From Gnetum montanum (Eukaryota; Streptophyta; Gnetopsida; Gnetales; Gnetaceae): a DNA stretch of 64,000 nucleotides. The stretch's first letter is position 1. The number at the start of each line of letters is the position of its first letter. Below, piece after piece: positions 41,122-52,696 of this stretch. Location: the NCBI GenBank assembly GCA_015680685.1, contig MNCI01007659.1:109573-173572 (forward strand), written 5' to 3'. The notes below the pieces were generated by a model. It saw only the letters and a program-made list of their open reading frames with translations. It was not told the DNA's origin and made no database searches. The position numbers and the translations under genes were made by a program.

Positions 41122-42035
41122 TGATGAATGCTGGAGCAATCCAACACCCAACCATACAAGTCACAAGCATTCACGTGCAACCAGATCGTAATATATGGAC
41201 AAGACAATGTTAATATGCTAGCAATTGGTTTAAGTTTGAGACCGTTGTATTTCCACATAGAGCTAGTGAAGTCTATAGCTATGATTTAGCTTATAATGAG
41301 GTATATGATATCTGATGTTGTTTGGCCATCATTACTCCTAGCAAACATAATGAGAATGAAAATGGTTTCTAAATATAAGTAAGATAAGTAAATGAATCTA
41401 TCCTAACTTATGGCAATGAGCATCTGCTCTTGATCTTCTATACACACCTTGGACTTTGTATAACAACTACTGGGATACCAAGTGTACCACTACTTGGCAT
41501 ACTAAGCGATAGCACTACTAGATTACCAAGCAATTACATCTAAGTGCTTGAGATCATTTGTACTCATTTCTCTTATTAATAATAGTAACAATAAAATGCA
41601 TAGAAAGGTAAAACATTAACTAGGAAAATAGCAATCATTATCCTAAGTTAGAATAGTAAACATTATTCTAGGTAAAATAGTAAACTAGGAAAATGTTGCA
41701 ATAGTGAGAAATAGCTTGATCTTTATTTTTGGTCACACTTGTACCCAAGTATAAGATGTTTTTGAACAAAGATTCCATCCACTAAGTTACACTACACTAC
41801 GAACATTCACACTACTAAGTGCTATATTACGAAAACAAACTAATAGAGTCTAGTTACTAGTGGAATGAAACTTATGTGGATCTATGCACCCCGAGTGTTG
41901 TATTTATAAGGTTGTAGACATCTTGAGATATCATATTAATGATGATGTAGCATGTACTATGATGTCAAATTTACAACATCATTGATGCAATATCATTGTT
42001 ACAATATCGTTGGTGGACAAAAATTGACTTTATCA
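41122..42035 (-). repeat. LTR of element E
   Basis: It begins 'tgatgaatgctggagcaatccaaca', a decayed form of the common LTR end, and ends 'gactttatca'. It is 914 bp. The TATA box on the minus strand is CTTATAAATACAAC (complement of about 41909-41922). Decayed GATATC-like palindromes lie at 41930-42010, upstream of it. 'gtatt' at 41117-41121 may be the target-site duplication. The polypurine tract is the complement of 42036-42050 (AATCATGGAGGTA). Confidence 0.8.
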
Positions 42036-43568
42036 TACCTCCATGATTGACTGAAAACTTGTCCTTAAATTAAAGAAAAATGAGGATAAAGTCCCTTAAA
42101 AAATTAGAAGGTAGATTTACATGATACTAAATATCGTAGTGGTGTTTTACAAAAATTGACATATAATTATATGACAAAACAAAACAAAAACTGAATAAGC
42201 TTGATGTAGATTAAGTTGAGCTTGGTGGTGATGGCTCTTTCATTGGTTGCTTCCCTTTATTGTTAGGCTTCTTGAATTAATATCAATTCAGCAACGGCCT
42301 GAAGTTTCTCTTCCTTCGTTCTGGGATCATGTACCATCCATGCTGATTAGATGATGTTTAATAGAGCTAGTACATCCCATGAACATGGTAGCTATGAGAA
42401 CATCTAATTGGCCTTGATGTACCATGCCTCAAACTACCTTCTTTCTTCTTCAAATGCTTTGCCCATTTAGTGCAACTCTTGATAATCTATCATTCTTTTA
42501 GCCAGGTTCGTTGCAACATCTTTCTAGCCTTGATAGCTAGCTTTGACCACTTCTAATTAAAAGTTTGTCACATGTAGCTTTTATAAGGGATCCTTTCAAT
42601 CTACAAACTCTTTTTCAGACAATGCATACATGGTCGCCACTTGCTATTCAAGTTCATTCTTGGGCCTACCTATTGTTAACATGTCTAGGTTAGCATATCG
42701 TAGGTTTGTTAACCACATGCATTTTGTCAAATCCTCTATTTTCAAGTCTTTGTTTTGATCTACTTTTGGTGGACATGAGCATAGCTATCCAAGATGGGCT
42801 GCCAATTTGGATTTTGTGTTGCAGTGGAATTGATCTAGGCCTTTTCCATTTGGATTTCCTTCTCATTGATATGTTTATACATGCCCACTTGATTGCAAAA
42901 GTGTTCTTTGAGCCTTTCATGCCTTTTTGCTTCATTTTGACATGTGCTTATTTTAATAGTTGATTTCTATCAGATGGTACATATCTCCTCCATTAAGAGG
43001 GTTCTATTCTCTCATGCTAGGAAGCTCATATCTTGGTTAACCCTCATCAGTTGTTCTCTTGATTGATGAATACTCTCTTCAAGGACATTCTTTTACTTCT
43101 CTACATTGGTCAACTTAGCATTATCTGCAATGATTTACTTATTTTCCTCTTGTAATTTAGTGAGTGCCTTAGCATGTGCATATGCCTGTGCTTATACTAT
43201 TGAGGCATTTCACACTGCTTTCTGCTTCTCATTCTTCATTTATTTATTATGTTCCATAAGGTGATTAATCTATTATGTTCTGAATTGCTCCAATTGGTCG
43301 AGCACAATATAATGAGTAGGATCTCTTTGTTTGACTCTTAGGGTCGTGAGCTCTTCCTATAATCTACAAATTTCATTTTTTGCATGCTCTACCTTGGTTT
43401 TTGCCATGACCAACTTACCCTTGGTTGCTATTAATTCTAACTATACTATAGTGACATGACTTGGGATGTCAAAAAGTTTTGCATGACCTGTCCCATCTGT
43501 AGTAGTTTGTTTATCACATCTTAATGATCAATAGGATTCATTGAGGTACCAGCTAACATCTGAGCATT
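42036..43568 (-). pseudogene. C-terminal coiled-coil part of the extra ORF of element E
   Basis: Minus-strand reading gives helix-forming, Lys/Glu/Gln-rich pieces with stops, such as 'MAKTKVEHAKNEICRL', 'EELTTLRVKQRDPTHYIVLDQLE' (given in part), 'KALTKLQEENK' and 'ADNAKLTNVEK'. The piece 'TTLRVKQRDPTHYIVLDQLE' stands where F has 'TQLRTQLVDPALLNRK'. The N-terminal part of the same ORF resumes beyond element F at 56684. It is non-functional as it stands. Confidence 0.6.
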
Positions 43569-43573
43569 CCTAG

Positions 43574-44462
43574 TGATGAAGTGTCATTAGTCGATGTGTT
43601 GACTAGGCTACGTATATGCGCCCGCATCGACGCGGCCCTGTCGATGCATCCTTCCATGCATTGATATCGCCCCATTTACATGGAGCCTATTCTGGCCTAT
43701 AAATAAGAGGGCTTTTGCCTCACTTAGGTACCTTTTTATCAGTTGTAGCGAAGCCTTTGCAGTTTGTTTCCGTGAGAGTTAGAATATTTTCCAAGTGCCT
43801 GCAGTGGGTGTAAGAAAGGTGTCTGACTCTTTATTCGAGCGCTGATGTATCTGAGCCCATTGGCTTGAACAACAATAAAGATAAGCTTTTCAAGCATTCC
43901 TTGCAGCATTTGGACTTAGTCATTTAATGCATTTAATAGCTTAATATTTTTATGCTTTGATAATTACTTAAGTTTCTCTTGTTATTATTTTAATCGCTAT
44001 CACTCATTCATAGTTCGTAGAAACCATAAGTACGACCATCTCGAACTTAAACCCAACGCTTGGCAACCAAGTGACGCTTAATGTCTGGTAACCCAATAGT
44101 GGTTAGGGGATGCTCAGGACATGCCCGGAAGATGGGATCAGATACTTATGCTAGGAATAGTTAAGATATAGATTAGGATAATTATAGATTATATAATATT
44201 TCATTCCTTACTTTCCATATCTTAATTAGAGGCCAAAAGATAAGGTAAAAAGCCATAAAAATTAGTTGCCTCAATATCACTTAACCATCGCCACTAGAAC
44301 ATCACAAGTGAGGTTGGGAAGACAACAATTGTTCTAACAAATGGTTTTGTTGGTTAAGGTCTGGTGTATGTAAAGTGCTTACAGTCTATGGAATTCGATC
44401 GAGTCATGTGTGAACGCCCGTGATTCGCATGGTTGGGTTTAGGGGTACCTGGCCACTCATCA
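43574..44462 (+). repeat. 5' LTR of element F
   Basis: It runs from TGATGAAGTGTC to CCACTCATCA. U3 has decayed copies of TGCGTCGACGCA-type palindromes (43590-43670), a TATA box CTATAAATAAGAG at about 43699-43711, and an AATAAAG polyadenylation-like word near 43873. Confidence 0.95.
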
Positions 44463-44482
44463 TTAGCGCCATTGCCAGGGAC
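44463..44482 (+). promoter_or_regulatory. Primer-binding site of element F (tRNA-Asp-like)
   Basis: TTAGCGCCATTGCCAGGGAC directly follows the LTR. It differs from the Athila-type tRNA-Asp complement TTGGCGCCGTTGCCGGGGA at three positions, all G-to-A. Confidence 0.85.
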
Positions 44483-44628
44483 TTTTAGTCTTACATGCAT
44501 CATCTAACCTTAGCAAAATTATTATTCATGTCATTGGAATGGACCTAGGATAGTAACATTTACGCACGCTAGCCAGATTAAAGTAAAAAGTAAAGTACAC
44601 CGATTAAATGTATCATCTAACATCCAAC

Positions 44629-46990
44629 ATGTCTTCTTCTCACAAGCGAGATGTATCCAACCCACCGGTGCCACAAGAATGTCGGGTGGTATATAAGCAT
44701 CCCAATGAATATGTCCCTGACTTCACATTCATCCTACATCAGGATGAGCATCTACGATGGTGGGACATGGAAGGCAACATCATACTACCACCTGACCGAT
44801 CGGCTCCTGGAATGCTATTCCACAATCTTACCAGACTAGGCATCTAGGACTATAGTGCGGAGTACGTCATGGAGGACCATGACTACCAGGACTATCATCC
44901 CATTGAGGCCCAATGAGCACGAGACCAGCAGTAGGCAGAATGATATGAACACATGAAGGGGAAACAGTTCAGTAACCCCTTATTCTTGCAAGGGCTGCAA
45001 GACGATGGGGAACCTATCTTTCATGATTCCCATTTGGCTGAACTCCCTCTGGGATAGCAGATCATTCAGTCCATCATCCAGAACAAGCCTCCAAGTGACC
45101 AAGATCCCCATGGGGATGGAGGGTCACGTAGGAGAAGTCACGGCTCAAGTAAGGATGGGCAGGATGATCGAGGTTGTCATCAGAGCAGAGGAGGAGATCG
45201 ACACCGGAGCAGTGGTGACTCCTCTTCTTCTTCTCTATCCTCTCGCTTCCCTCTACTATCACCCAGTTCAGACTCTGATCATAACCGTGGTAGAAAGGAG
45301 TAAGGAGATGGTGGTCGTAATGATCGAAGGGATTGACGTGGGGAAATGTGTGACCAATCATGTGGCCCTCACCGTTATGAAAGGAGAGGTAGCCACAATT
45401 GTCATAGATACCATCGTGCTCAACAGGACTATGACTCGGATGAGCCATTGTTGGCTACTCGGAGCATGCTCCATATCGTCGAGGTAATGCAGATACCTAG
45501 CAGGCACTTGAAAGACAGCCGAATCAAATGCATTGACATGAACAACATCCCTATATTTGAAGGGGGATACAATTTTGATCCGCAAACTCACCTACAAGCG
45601 TTCCATGACGTTGTACCCTACAGAATATTGATAATGATTGGCAAAAGCTTAAGCTATTCCCTCGCACACTCATCAAGGAAGTAGAAATTTGGTACCAGTC
45701 CTTGGAATCGGAATCAATCAGAAGATGGAGTATGATGCTTGAGATTTTCAATGATAAGTATCAAACCTACTCCAGGGTGGCAAATCTGAGAAATCAAATC
45801 CAAGGTTGGAAGTAAGGGAATCATGAACCCTTGGATGCAACCATGAGTAGGTACTATTCATTGCTACATCAGTGCCTTGGTTATGGCTACTCTCAGCGGG
45901 CATAGCTTTGCCATGTCATTGATGGGCTCTACTTTGAACTAGGAAGACCCTTGGCATGTACGCCCAGGGGCAATTATTAGAACTAAGGGTCCATCAACTG
46001 TAGTGCCTAATTGAGCAAGTGGCCAAAGAAGAGGGGGAGCTAAGGAAGAAGGAGAGTGCAGAAGAGTTTAATCAGGATCCTTCCATCAGAAAGAGGGAAG
46101 TTCAATTTTGTGAAGATGAGGAGGAATCACCACTAGAAGCAGCGGTGAACCGAAAAACCTTGCCCTTACAAAAGTTTGCATATGAAATATCGGCAAACGT
46201 TGATAAGTTGTGGGACTCTTTGAATGAAAAATTCCAAAGTGTGTTGAAAATTGTAGAAGAGTCCAGAGAACAAGATAATGATCGTGATCGACATAGGAAG
46301 AAGGAAGCTGAACGTGCTCAACATAAGGGTAAGGGCAAAGTTGCTATAGCAAAATAGGTTGCAGAATTTGACATGGAGGAGGATGATGAATGTGGCATAT
46401 GCCAATATGAACATCCTAAGGGGTGTTGTCCCATGGTGTCACATCTCCAAGAGTCTGGGGTGTACGCATTGAATCCTCTCTTAGCGAAGAAGCAAACACC
46501 CCAAAGGTTGCCTTACCCACAAGGCAACCCAAGGCAGTTCCATCAACAGCAAGGGTACTATCCAAGTGGAGCGCCACTACAACCGTATGAATATTTCCAG
46601 CAATGGCAGCACCCACAAGCGTGGGGGATGCCACCTCTAAGGTAGCAGTACACTGACTGATAGCTGGATCCCTATGGGTACTACGTTTAGCAACCTGTCT
46701 CCCTACGAGACTCTTCCAATCATGCAAACTTTCAGAACTACTACCATCCCCCAGAATATTTTCGACCACAATCTCCATCACCCAGGGGGAAGACCCACAT
46801 CTATATTATCCTCCATCACCTTCTCCTGCCGTTCCTTCTCCACAACATCCCACTCAACTACCACCTACTCCACCTATGCAGGGGGAGATACCACCACAGC
46901 CACAACAATGTAATGCTACAAGGGCTATTAACCTACAACTGGCATGTCAGCTGAGTGGACCGGAACCCAAACCATGAAAACGTCCCTTTT
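44629..46990 (+). pseudogene. Gag of element F, broken by stops
   Basis: The start is 'MSSSHKRD' at 44629. Open pieces follow: 44629-44847, 45346-45684 and 46019-46357 (with stops and frame changes between), then 46373-46645. The middle part holds 'NQIQGWK', 'NHEPLDATMSRYYS' and 'EEGELRKKESAEEFN', as in B. A knuckle 'CGICQYEHPKGCCP' (46390-46431) has CX2CX3H spacing. The C-terminal part is rich in Pro, Gln and Tyr. Gag assembles the particle and binds RNA. This copy cannot be translated whole. Confidence 0.85.
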
Positions 46991-47118
46991 TCCGGCTCAA
47001 TAATCTGAACATACCCTCACATACACCTATGGCTAGTGCCTCTGAACCTCAAAGGGCTTTCATTATTCCACCGCTCTAGCAGCCTTTAAACCAAACATCC
47101 TCCAACGTACAAACGATC

Positions 47119-47724
47119 ATGCTCACACATGCCGTGACCGACTGGATAAAGGTAGGGCATCTTCCTCAAAAATTAACTGATTCGGGAAGCCGCCTCATCT
47201 ATCTTCAAGTGGTAGATAATGAGCCATGTAAAGCTCTTCTGGATTTGGGGTCAGGTGTCAATTTGATTTCACATGACATGTACAAGAACTGGAACCTGCC
47301 CCCATTAAAGAATAGCAACATTCGGCTCGAGCTAGGAAACCAATCCATCACCGTTCCCTTGGGATTGGTGGAAGACATTGTGATCACTGTTTGTGGGTGG
47401 TCTTATCCTACTGATTTCCTTGTCATCCGTGTGGAGAATTACAAGGGAAACTTTCTTATCATAATGGGAAGAGCCTGGTTGAGCACGGTGGATGCAAGAC
47501 TAGGACTCCAAGATCTTTCCCTTGAAATTTCAAAGGAAAATCCTTTTGGAAAGATCGAGAAGAAGCACGTTCCATGCATTGCGTATAGTGACTCAGGGTG
47601 CAACTGTGTGCAGCAGTTATGGTCCGCTAAGCAGACATCCATTCAAGCATGCAGTCAGTGTATCGAAGAATCACCAATTCAACAGTGCCTGTACGCAGTA
47701 GCCACTAATCAAGAAGGTACCTAG
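47119..47724 (+). pseudogene. Aspartic protease of element F
   Basis: An open stretch of about 200 codons holds 'VTDWIKVGHLPQKLTDSG', the active-site loop 'ALLDLGSGVNLIS' and the second conserved block 'FLIIMGRAWLSTVDARLGL'. The expected Asp-Ser-Gly reads Asp-Leu-Gly (TCG to TTG, a CpG transition), which should cripple catalysis. It lies between gag and RT and would process the polyprotein. Confidence 0.88.
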
Positions 47725-47759
47725 TGGGTGACAGCTGATCCTGCTAGCAACACATTATG

Positions 47760-48999
47760 CATGGAACCATCTGAGGGGCTTGTATGAGCCTACGTAGAAA
47801 GCATGGATGAAATGGAAGAGGTTCATCAACAAGTCTCCACTATTGATGACCATGATGATTGGGGAAAGCTGCAAATCCTTGAAAGCTTCAAATAAGAGCC
47901 CCTAGAGCTCAAGTCCTTACTAGCCCAATTAGAATATGCATTTTTGCAAAATGGGAAGGCAACAATTATCAATGCCACCCTTGCTCCTGAACAAAGGAAA
48001 AATTTGTTGAAGGTGGTGAACAAATGGGATGCTGCGTTTGCATGGTCATATCCTGAGTTAACTGGAGTTAATCCCAAGGTCTATCAACATCAAATTTATA
48101 TTGACCCCTCCATGAAGCCACGATGACAACCACAAAGGCGATTGAACCCCAAGTTGAAGTAGGTCGTCAAAGATGAAATCGAGCAATTGCTAAAGGCGGG
48201 ATTCATCTATTCCATCGTTGATAGCAAATGGGTTAGCCCACTCGTTATTGTGCCAAAGAAGGGTGGCAAATGGAGGGTCTGTATAGATTTCTGATTGCTC
48301 AACAGGGCTACCTTCAAAGATCACTTCCCACTCCCATTTTTGGACCAGGTGTTGGATACCATTGCAGGGCATCGTTATTACAGCTTTTTGGATGGTTATA
48401 GTGGCTATAACCAAATCCAAATTGCACTAGAGGACCAAGCCAAAATAACTTTCACAAGTCCATGGGGGACTTTCACATATAAGAAGATGCCTTTTGGCCT
48501 GTGTAATTCGCTTGCCACTTTCCAACGCCTTGTCCTCAGCATCTTCCAGCAGTAAATTGGCAATGGGGTAGAAGTCTTCATGGATGACTTCTCTACCTAT
48601 GGGGCCATGTTCGAGCAAGCCATGGACCACCTTGAGCAAGTTCTGAAAAGATGTGTAGACACTAATCTATGGCTCAATTGGCAGAAAAGCCACTTAATGG
48701 TCCAAGAAGGCATTGTGCTGGGGCACCGTATCTCACAGATAGGGATTAGCATGGATCTTGAAAAGATCAGGGTCATCCAAGTAATCACCCGACAACCAAG
48801 CACTGTAAAAGATGTTTGGTCATTCCTTGGCCACAATGGTTACTACCGACGCTTCATCGAAAATTTCTCGAAGATTGCCAAGCTGTTGGTGGAACTCACA
48901 AAGAAAGATGCTCTGTTCATTTGGACCGAGGAATGTGAATCTGCATTCCAAATGCTTAAGCAGAAACTCATAGAGACTCCAGTCCTATGGGCACTTGAC
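47760..48999 (+). pseudogene. Reverse transcriptase of element F
   Basis: Blocks in order: 'AWSYPELTGVNPKVYQH' (48030-48080), 'GFIYSIVDSKWVSPLVIVPKK' (48200-48262, in part), 'FPLPFLDQVLDTI' (48325-48365), 'YYSFLDGYSGYNQIQIA' with the first catalytic aspartate, 'PFGLCNSLATFQ', 'VEVFMDDFSTYG' with the catalytic pair intact (48570-48605), and the thumb 'GHNGYYRRFIENFSKIAKLL'. A few in-frame stops interrupt it (for example TGA near 48292 and TAA near 48553). It is inactive only through these. Confidence 0.93.
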
Positions 49000-49389
49000 T
49001 AGTTCAGGCCCTTCCACATCATGATGGATGCATCCAATTATGCCTTGGGAGTCATGCTTACACAGTGTGATGATCAAAAACGTCCATACTATATTCACTG
49101 TGAAAGCCGTAGCATTGTGGGTGCTCAGCTTAACTACACCACCACCAAAAAGGAGTTGTTGGCAGTGGTGTTCGCCTTGGAAAAATTTTGACACTATGTG
49201 CTTGGATACAAGGTGTTTGTGCATATTGACCATAGTGCTATCCGGTTCCTGATGAACAAACCAACGATGAGCCCCCACATCATTCGGTGGTTGGTGATTC
49301 TTCAGGAATTTGACCTCACCATGGTAGAGCGGAGGGGACTGAGAATGTGGTTGCTGACCACTTGTCTCGGTTGCGATGGGATGGGATAG
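49000..49389 (+). pseudogene. RNase H of element F
   Basis: 'FHIMMDASNYALGVMLTQ' (first aspartate), 'NYTTTKKELLAVVFALEKF' (glutamate) and 'FVHIDHSAIRFLMNKPTMS' (third aspartate) are all present, followed by 'IRWLVILQEFDLTMVER'. A stop at about 49191 (TGA) and one before the domain at about 49000 (TAG) break the frame, and a frameshift lies near 49340. Confidence 0.9.
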
Positions 49390-50395
49390 AAGAGGAGGAG
49401 CCCCTCTCCGACCAATTTCCAGATGAACTCCTCTTTGCGGGTGTAGTCGATCCGCAAGTGCCCAAGGAATCCCCTTGGTTTAGCCACATTCTCACCTACC
49501 TCACAACTCAGGAGTTGCTAAAGGAGTGGGACCATCGACAGAAACAACAGTTTCTCCATAAGGCCAAGCGCTTCATGGAAATCAATGGCTACCTTTATAA
49601 GGTGTGCACAGATGGCGTGGTTCAATGGTGTGTCTCTGATGATGATACACTACGCATCCTCCAAGATTCTCATGAGGGCCCTTGTGGGGGCCACTATGCT
49701 GGACATTACACAAACATTAAGATCCTACTTGCAGGGTATTACTAGCCCACAATTTTTAGGGATGCACAATGGTTTGCTTGCTCCTGCCAACGATGCCAAA
49801 GAAACGGTGGGATGACTGCACGATTGAAGGGACCTCAATAGTGGATCCAACCATTGGAGCCCTTCGACATTTGGGGCATCGATTTTGTGGGACCCATCAC
49901 ACCCCTATCCAATAGAAAGACGTACATCATCGTAGTTGTGGACTATTGCACAAAGTGGTTGGAGGCAGCAGCTGTCGTTGACTGTTCTTCAAACACCGCC
50001 GCACGATTTGTCCAACAGCAAATCGTCAACAGGTTTGGAGTGCCACGTGCACTCATCTCAGACAATGGGACACATTTCATAGGTGTCACTTTTCACAAAC
50101 TCATGCAACACTTGGGGGTTACCCATAAATTTACCACACCTTACCACCCCCAAGCCAACGGGTAGGCCGAAGTCACCAATAGGGAGATCACCAGGATCCT
50201 TATTCAAACCATTAGCAAATATAGGAGGGATTGAAGCACCAAACTTAATGATGCCCTCTGGGCCTATCGCTCCATTTGGAAGCTTCCTATAGGTTACTCT
50301 CCCTATGAGTTAGTGTACGGTAAGCTACCAAAACTTCCAATCCAAGCAGAACTCCGACACTATCCACAACTAGTGACTTAGGCCTTGACCTACCA
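49390..50395 (+). pseudogene. Integrase of element F, cut by an assembly join
   Basis: The zinc-binding part ('HEGPCGGHYAG', then 'CSCQRCQRNGGM') is at about 49665-49815. The core has 'FDIWGIDFVGPI' (first Asp), 'PRALISDNGTHF' (second Asp) and 'AEVTNREITRIL' (Glu), followed by 'DALWAYRSIWKLPIGYSPYELVYGKLP'-type sequence up to about 50350 (read in parts). The C-terminal domain is missing because the sequence turns back on itself at the N at 50396. Stops occur at about 49741, 50164 and 50232. Confidence 0.9.
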
Positions 50396-50605
50396 NGGAG
50401 TTCTGCTTGGATTGGAAGTTTTGGTAGCTTACCGTACACTAACTCATAGGGAGAGTAACCTATAGGAAGCTTCCAAATGGAGCGATAGGCCCAGAGGGCA
50501 TCATTAAGTTTGGTGCTTCAATCCCTCCTATATTTGCTAATGGTTTGAATAAGGATCCTGGTGATCTCCCTATTGGTGACTTCGGCCTACCCGTTGGCTT
50601 GGGGG
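50147..50605. repeat. 209-bp inverted duplication around a single N
   Basis: 50397-50605 is the exact reverse complement of 50147-50355, including the same decayed bases. The arms are separated by 40 bp and one N (50396), and a gap follows immediately. This is the pattern of a wrongly joined contig, not of biology. Confidence 0.9.
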
Positions 50606-50727
50606 NNNNNNNNNNNNNNNNNNNNNNNNNNNNNNNNNNNNNNNNNNNNNNNNNNNNNNNNNNNNNNNNNNNNNNNNNNNNNNNNNNNNNNNNNNNNNNN
50701 NNNNNNNNNNNNNNNNNNNNNNNNNNN
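50606..50727. other. Assembly gap (122 Ns)
   Basis: Unknown bases directly after the inverted duplication. The true integrase C-terminus probably lies in or before this gap. Confidence 1.
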
Positions 50728-52160
50728 CCAATTCTTGCTAATTTTTCCTTTCTTAAATTATTTTTCCATTTCTTTGTTGTTTATTTATGCTTATGTGTGT
50801 GTTTCATTTCCAATTAATCGCTAATAAGCCATCTTATTGTCATCAGGTTTGGCGCAGATGGTTTTCATTGCAATGGATCATTGGAAATAGCCACTTATTT
50901 TACCTTGCTCCTGCCCTCACATGGTTGTTCTTGGATTTTGCATCTACTTTCACCTCATAATATCGGCAGTGAGTCCATGTCATCCACCCATTCATCCACT
51001 CCATGGTTTTCCTACCCTTGGAAACATGTAACCCCCTTTTCACTTAAAGACATTGTAATTAATGTGTGACTTATGTAGTTCTTAGACTCAGGGATGACCC
51101 AATGGTTTGAATCGGGTGTGACTTCAAGGGGAATGAAACATTCATTATCCTCTTCTACCCCTTGGATGGCGGGAGTGCCCTTACGGATTTCTTCCCACTC
51201 CAAGTTCTTCTCTACAAGGAAGCTGCTTGGCAGTTTGACCTTGCATGGTGTGGTCCTCATTAAAAAAAACATGAGGATTCAAAGCACATACCTTGGTCAA
51301 ATGCATGCACACAAGCATGGGCCTACATGGTGTGATTCCCACAAAATAAAAGAAAACACAAGAATAAAATCTTAACCATGTGGGAATTCAAAGCACACCC
51401 CTTAGACCACCTCTCACGGGCCACAAGCACTAGTTATGGGACTTCCTTCGTTCCCTTTAACTTTGTCCCATTTCACTTCCTTCCTCTCACATCTGTTGGA
51501 GTGGTGGTTCTCTGCGGGTGCATTGCTGTCCACTTGGGGGATGGATAGGTCTTCGCATGTCGCTGCGATGTCACTGGATGTGGATGGTTTTGGCTCTGAA
51601 CTTAGGCACAGTCCTATTGGGTCACTTAACCACAACTTCACATGGGGTTTCATGTGACCGATAATTAGAATTCCAATCTCACTCCTCTCTCTTCACCCAT
51701 TTCTCTCCATGACTCACCTCACTACTGGTCTTATGTTTTCATCATTTGTCGTGATTCCCTTGAACTTCTCATGCCGCGGCAGGTTCTCATGGATGGGCGT
51801 ATTAACTTGCGATCACCATTCCTTAGCCCCGAGGCCCACGGACCTCGGTGTTGGGGATATGCAAGGGCTATGAAGGCTACTGCCTACTATGGGGAGGACC
51901 TACTTGCATATTCTCAGTGCCGTTTGTTAGTGTTCCATCCTCTTGGTTTGTTGGTGGCTTGTTTCCATGTTATCCATCGCTCAATTTCTTTCCCGTAGAG
52001 TCCTTTCTCACCATGTTCTCCTACCTTTGACTCTTTTTCTAGTTTGACTTCCCTTCCTCTTGTCCTCAGCCATGTTCCGGGCCTCTCACGCTCTTCAACC
52101 ACCCCAATTTGACATTTTAAATTCATCTTTCTAGGATTTTTCTGGGCTGGTCAATGCTGG
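50728..52160 (+). other. Noncoding spacer of element F with degenerate tandem repeat
   Basis: No protein is recognised. At 51240-51415 two units share 'ggtgtg(g/a)t(c/t)c(t/c)cattaa/cacaaaa..' and 'attcaaagcaca', which is the reverse complement of the repeat at 12865-13080 in element B (same orientation relative to each element). The rest is unassigned. Confidence 0.55.
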
Positions 52161-52177
52161 TCAACGGGTGCGACCCC

Positions 52178-52275
52178 CTGCGTATACGGGGCCTTGTATA
52201 TGCAACCCCCTACATATACGCGGCCATGTATACGTGGCCCCGTCAGCGCAGCTCCCAACCCTTATATATATACCC
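52178..52275 (+). promoter_or_regulatory. Internal promoter-like block of element F
   Basis: Four GCGTATACG-like palindromic words (52180-52188, 52195-52203, 52213-52222, 52227-52236) alternate with GGCC/CCCC blocks. A clear TATA box TTATATATATAC follows at 52262-52273. The layout copies that of LTR U3 regions but lies 0.4 kb upstream of the extra ORF, far from the LTRs. A similar block precedes the extra ORF of element E. Confidence 0.6.
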
Positions 52276-52696
52276 ATTGCGCTTCACTTTTCCATCATTT
52301 TGCAAACAAATTGGGGGGAGATTTTGCCATTTTTTCTGCCTAACTTCTTCCCAAGCACCTACATTCTATCACGCATCTGCATCAATTGATCCTTGCCCTC
52401 TTAAGCACACAGAGGTATGCTCTCAGTCATGGGGGGTGAAGCCTATGTGTAATTAATTAATTAATTAATTGATTAGTTAATTAAGACTTCGCACCTCTAA
52501 AGGGAAGAAACAAAAACAATAGCTTAAACTCCAACATTTCTCTCATTGTTTTTGGCTCCAACCCATCAATCAACACCTTGGGGAATCTAATGGAATGCCC
52601 GTGCCAGCATCATAACTTAGTCAAATTAAGAAGGTGTAAAAGGGCCATTTTGAGCTACTTGTGCATAGTCTAATGGGTGGTTATGTTTGATTGCAG
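52275..52696 (+). other. Putative leader exon and intron of the extra ORF of F
   Basis: After the TATA box comes a leader of about 115 bases. A good donor follows at 52414/52415 (ACAGAG|GTATGC), and an acceptor TTTGATTGCAG ends at 52696, with ATG as the next three bases. The 282-bp intron contains an (AATT)n microsatellite at about 52452-52476. Element E has a related donor and an AAG acceptor directly before its ATG. Confidence 0.5.

Noticed and set aside
41122-42035. Solo LTR reading for the LTR of element E
   Set aside because: A polypurine tract and coiled-coil aORF sequence adjoin it directly, so internal element sequence is present on one side.
50397-50605. A second integrase gene on the minus strand
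   Set aside because: It is the exact reverse complement of 50147-50355 next to a single N and a gap, so most likely an assembly error.
52441-52490. The AATT run as a regulatory element
   Set aside because: A simple tetranucleotide microsatellite inside the putative intron; nothing further supports a function.
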